Shown: positions 4,525 through 5,149 of the stretch, one piece after another
Layout of the letters: every line of letters begins with the position of its first letter
Numbering within the stretch: position 1 is the first letter of the stretch
Source of the DNA: Paracoccaceae bacterium
GTDB taxonomy: Bacteria > Pseudomonadota > Alphaproteobacteria > Rhodobacterales > Rhodobacteraceae
Assembly (NCBI GenBank): GCA_003565055.1
Contig: PXDM01000408.1
Coordinates: 1 to 5,149, forward strand
Length of the DNA: 5,149 nt
Reading direction: 5' to 3'
Program-made: the position numbers and the translations under genes
Notes under the pieces: generated by a model
Database searches by the model: none
The model's input: the letters and a program-made list of their open reading frames with translations, nothing else
Told to the model about the DNA's origin: nothing

Positions 4525-5075
4525 CGGGGAAACGTCTGGGGTAACTGATCGCGCCCGCTGATTCAGACCAGCACGTCACGCATTCGCGACGAGACCGGGC
4601 GCAACGGCCCGGCCTCTGGACGCCACGCGGCGCGAACATGGTCGAGGATACGTCGGCGCGCCCTGTCGCGCGTATGGAATGCCAGTCCAGATACACGATG
4701 CGCCGCCACTGGGCAGGCTGGAAGAGGCCGTAAGGAAATCAGCAGACGCGTATCAGCTGCGCCTATCGCCACAGCAAGAGAATACGACAATTGATCAAAA
4801 TGAAGTCCATGGCGGACAACCGGAACATGATCATAAAACCATGCCCGAATGAGCGCTCGATCCTTCACAAAGTGACAGTACAAGTGCCTGAGAAAATGGC
4901 GGATCTGATCACGGGACATCGTTCATTGTCGAAATGTTGTTGCCGGACCGCAGGCACGAATGATCAAACCACCCCAGGCGCTGGGGCTGCGCGCCGTGCT
5001 ACGAGAAAGAAGGCCGCTGCACGTTGAGCAGACTTTCTGATTGAGAGCATTTGGCCAAACCGTGTGACATGCCCC
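4520..5075. other. Region without convincing genes; weak overlapping ORFs and TGATCA cluster
   Basis: Three frames overlap here and none has a good ribosome site or coding-like base use: a 118-aa minus frame (4563-4919), a 57-aa plus frame (4679-4852, DAPPLGRLEEAVRKSADAYQ in its middle) and a plus frame from 4791 or 4809 to 5027 ending in basic RRATRKKAAAR. The last includes VTVQVPEKMADLI, faintly like the strand and first helix of a ribbon-helix-helix protein, but no full domain follows. Four TGATCA palindromes lie at 4792, 4828, 4906 and 4961, and a 6-bp inverted repeat (CCCCAG/CTGGGG) at 4972-4986. It may be gene remnants or a control or origin region. Confidence 0.4.
4972..4986. repeat. 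6-bp perfect inverted repeat near the right end
   Basis: CCCCAG (4972-4977), GCG, CTGGGG (4981-4986). On the minus strand it lies about 90 bases past the stop of the edge fragment and is followed by TGGTTTG, so it might be a weak terminator for that gene. Confidence 0.3.
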
Positions 5076-5149
5076 CTAGCCGGCGCCGGCCCCCGACAGC
5101 GCGGCATTGACCGGGCGAGCATCGCGGTAAAGCTGCTGGAACAAGGCAA
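5076..5149 (-). CDS. Possible C-terminal fragment of an unidentified gene at the window edge
   Basis: A minus-strand frame open from the window edge gives 23 residues, ALFQQLYRDARPVNAALSGAGA plus a final Gly, then TAG at 5076-5078. The Gly/Ala tail and G/C-ending codons look like the natural end of a high-G+C gene, but 23 residues are too few to name a family or prove coding. If real, the gene points leftward into the gene-poor region. Confidence 0.35.
   Translation of the reverse strand, partial: ALFQQLYRDARPVNAALSGAGAG

Noticed and set aside
4563..4919. 118-aa minus-strand frame
   Set aside because: No ribosome site, no third-position G+C preference as in the neighbours, and no recognisable motif; two plus-strand frames compete in the same place.
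1..5149. The window as a complete circular plasmid, with the recombinase running from base 1 on into base 5149 of the minus strand
   Set aside because: Continuing the recombinase frame across the join gives a Pro/Ala/Arg/Ser-rich sequence unlike a serine recombinase, so the two ends do not appear to be adjacent.

Overview
The window looks like part of a mobile element (a mobilizable plasmid or an integrative mobilizable element) from an alphaproteobacterium, probably of the Rhodobacter/Roseobacter or sphingomonad type. This rests on the high G+C, on small proteins of a style I recall from alphaproteobacterial mobile DNA, on the relaxase type, and on sparse, clustered GANTC (CcrM-type) sites. 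The host assignment is inference. No rRNA, tRNA, CRISPR array or insertion sequence was seen, and no replication gene, type IV secretion gene or recognisable cargo gene.

Left part (1-1386, all minus strand) is a recombination module. It holds the N-terminal 122 residues of a serine recombinase cut by the window edge. A 101-aa small protein precedes it, with 1 base between its stop and the recombinase start. Upstream is a leader (674-886) with an unusual repeat-palindrome-repeat structure, three GANTC sites and a candidate promoter. Next come a 62-aa charged ORF and a 69-aa helical protein, separated by a perfect 9-bp-stem terminator. Positions 1387-1844 are a long gap between divergent genes in which I find no convincing gene.

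Middle part (1845-2383) is a convergent gene pair: an 81-aa plus-strand protein of a recognisable small family, and an 83-aa minus-strand protein. Their stops are only 41 bases apart, and two back-to-back hairpins each carry one stop codon in the loop.

Right-centre (2132-4383, minus strand) is a compact mobilization operon: mobC-like accessory protein, relaxase (ATGA overlap), small ribbon-helix-helix-like protein, 83-aa protein, terminator. MobC would bind and open oriT, the relaxase would nick it and pilot the strand, and a helper element would have to supply the transfer channel. The region just upstream of mobC (4384-4520) has small inverted repeats, a 40-codon acidic ORF overlapping the mobC start, and a strong plus-strand terminator without a plus-strand gene. 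It is the best place to look for oriT.

The right end (4520-5075) has only weak, mutually overlapping ORFs and a cluster of TGATCA palindromes. At the very edge is a 23-residue C-terminal tail of an unidentified minus-strand gene.

The most distinctive observations are the absence of any tyrosine in the first 128 relaxase residues, the ordered repeat/palindrome block upstream of the recombinase operon, and the recurring placement of stop codons in hairpin loops.
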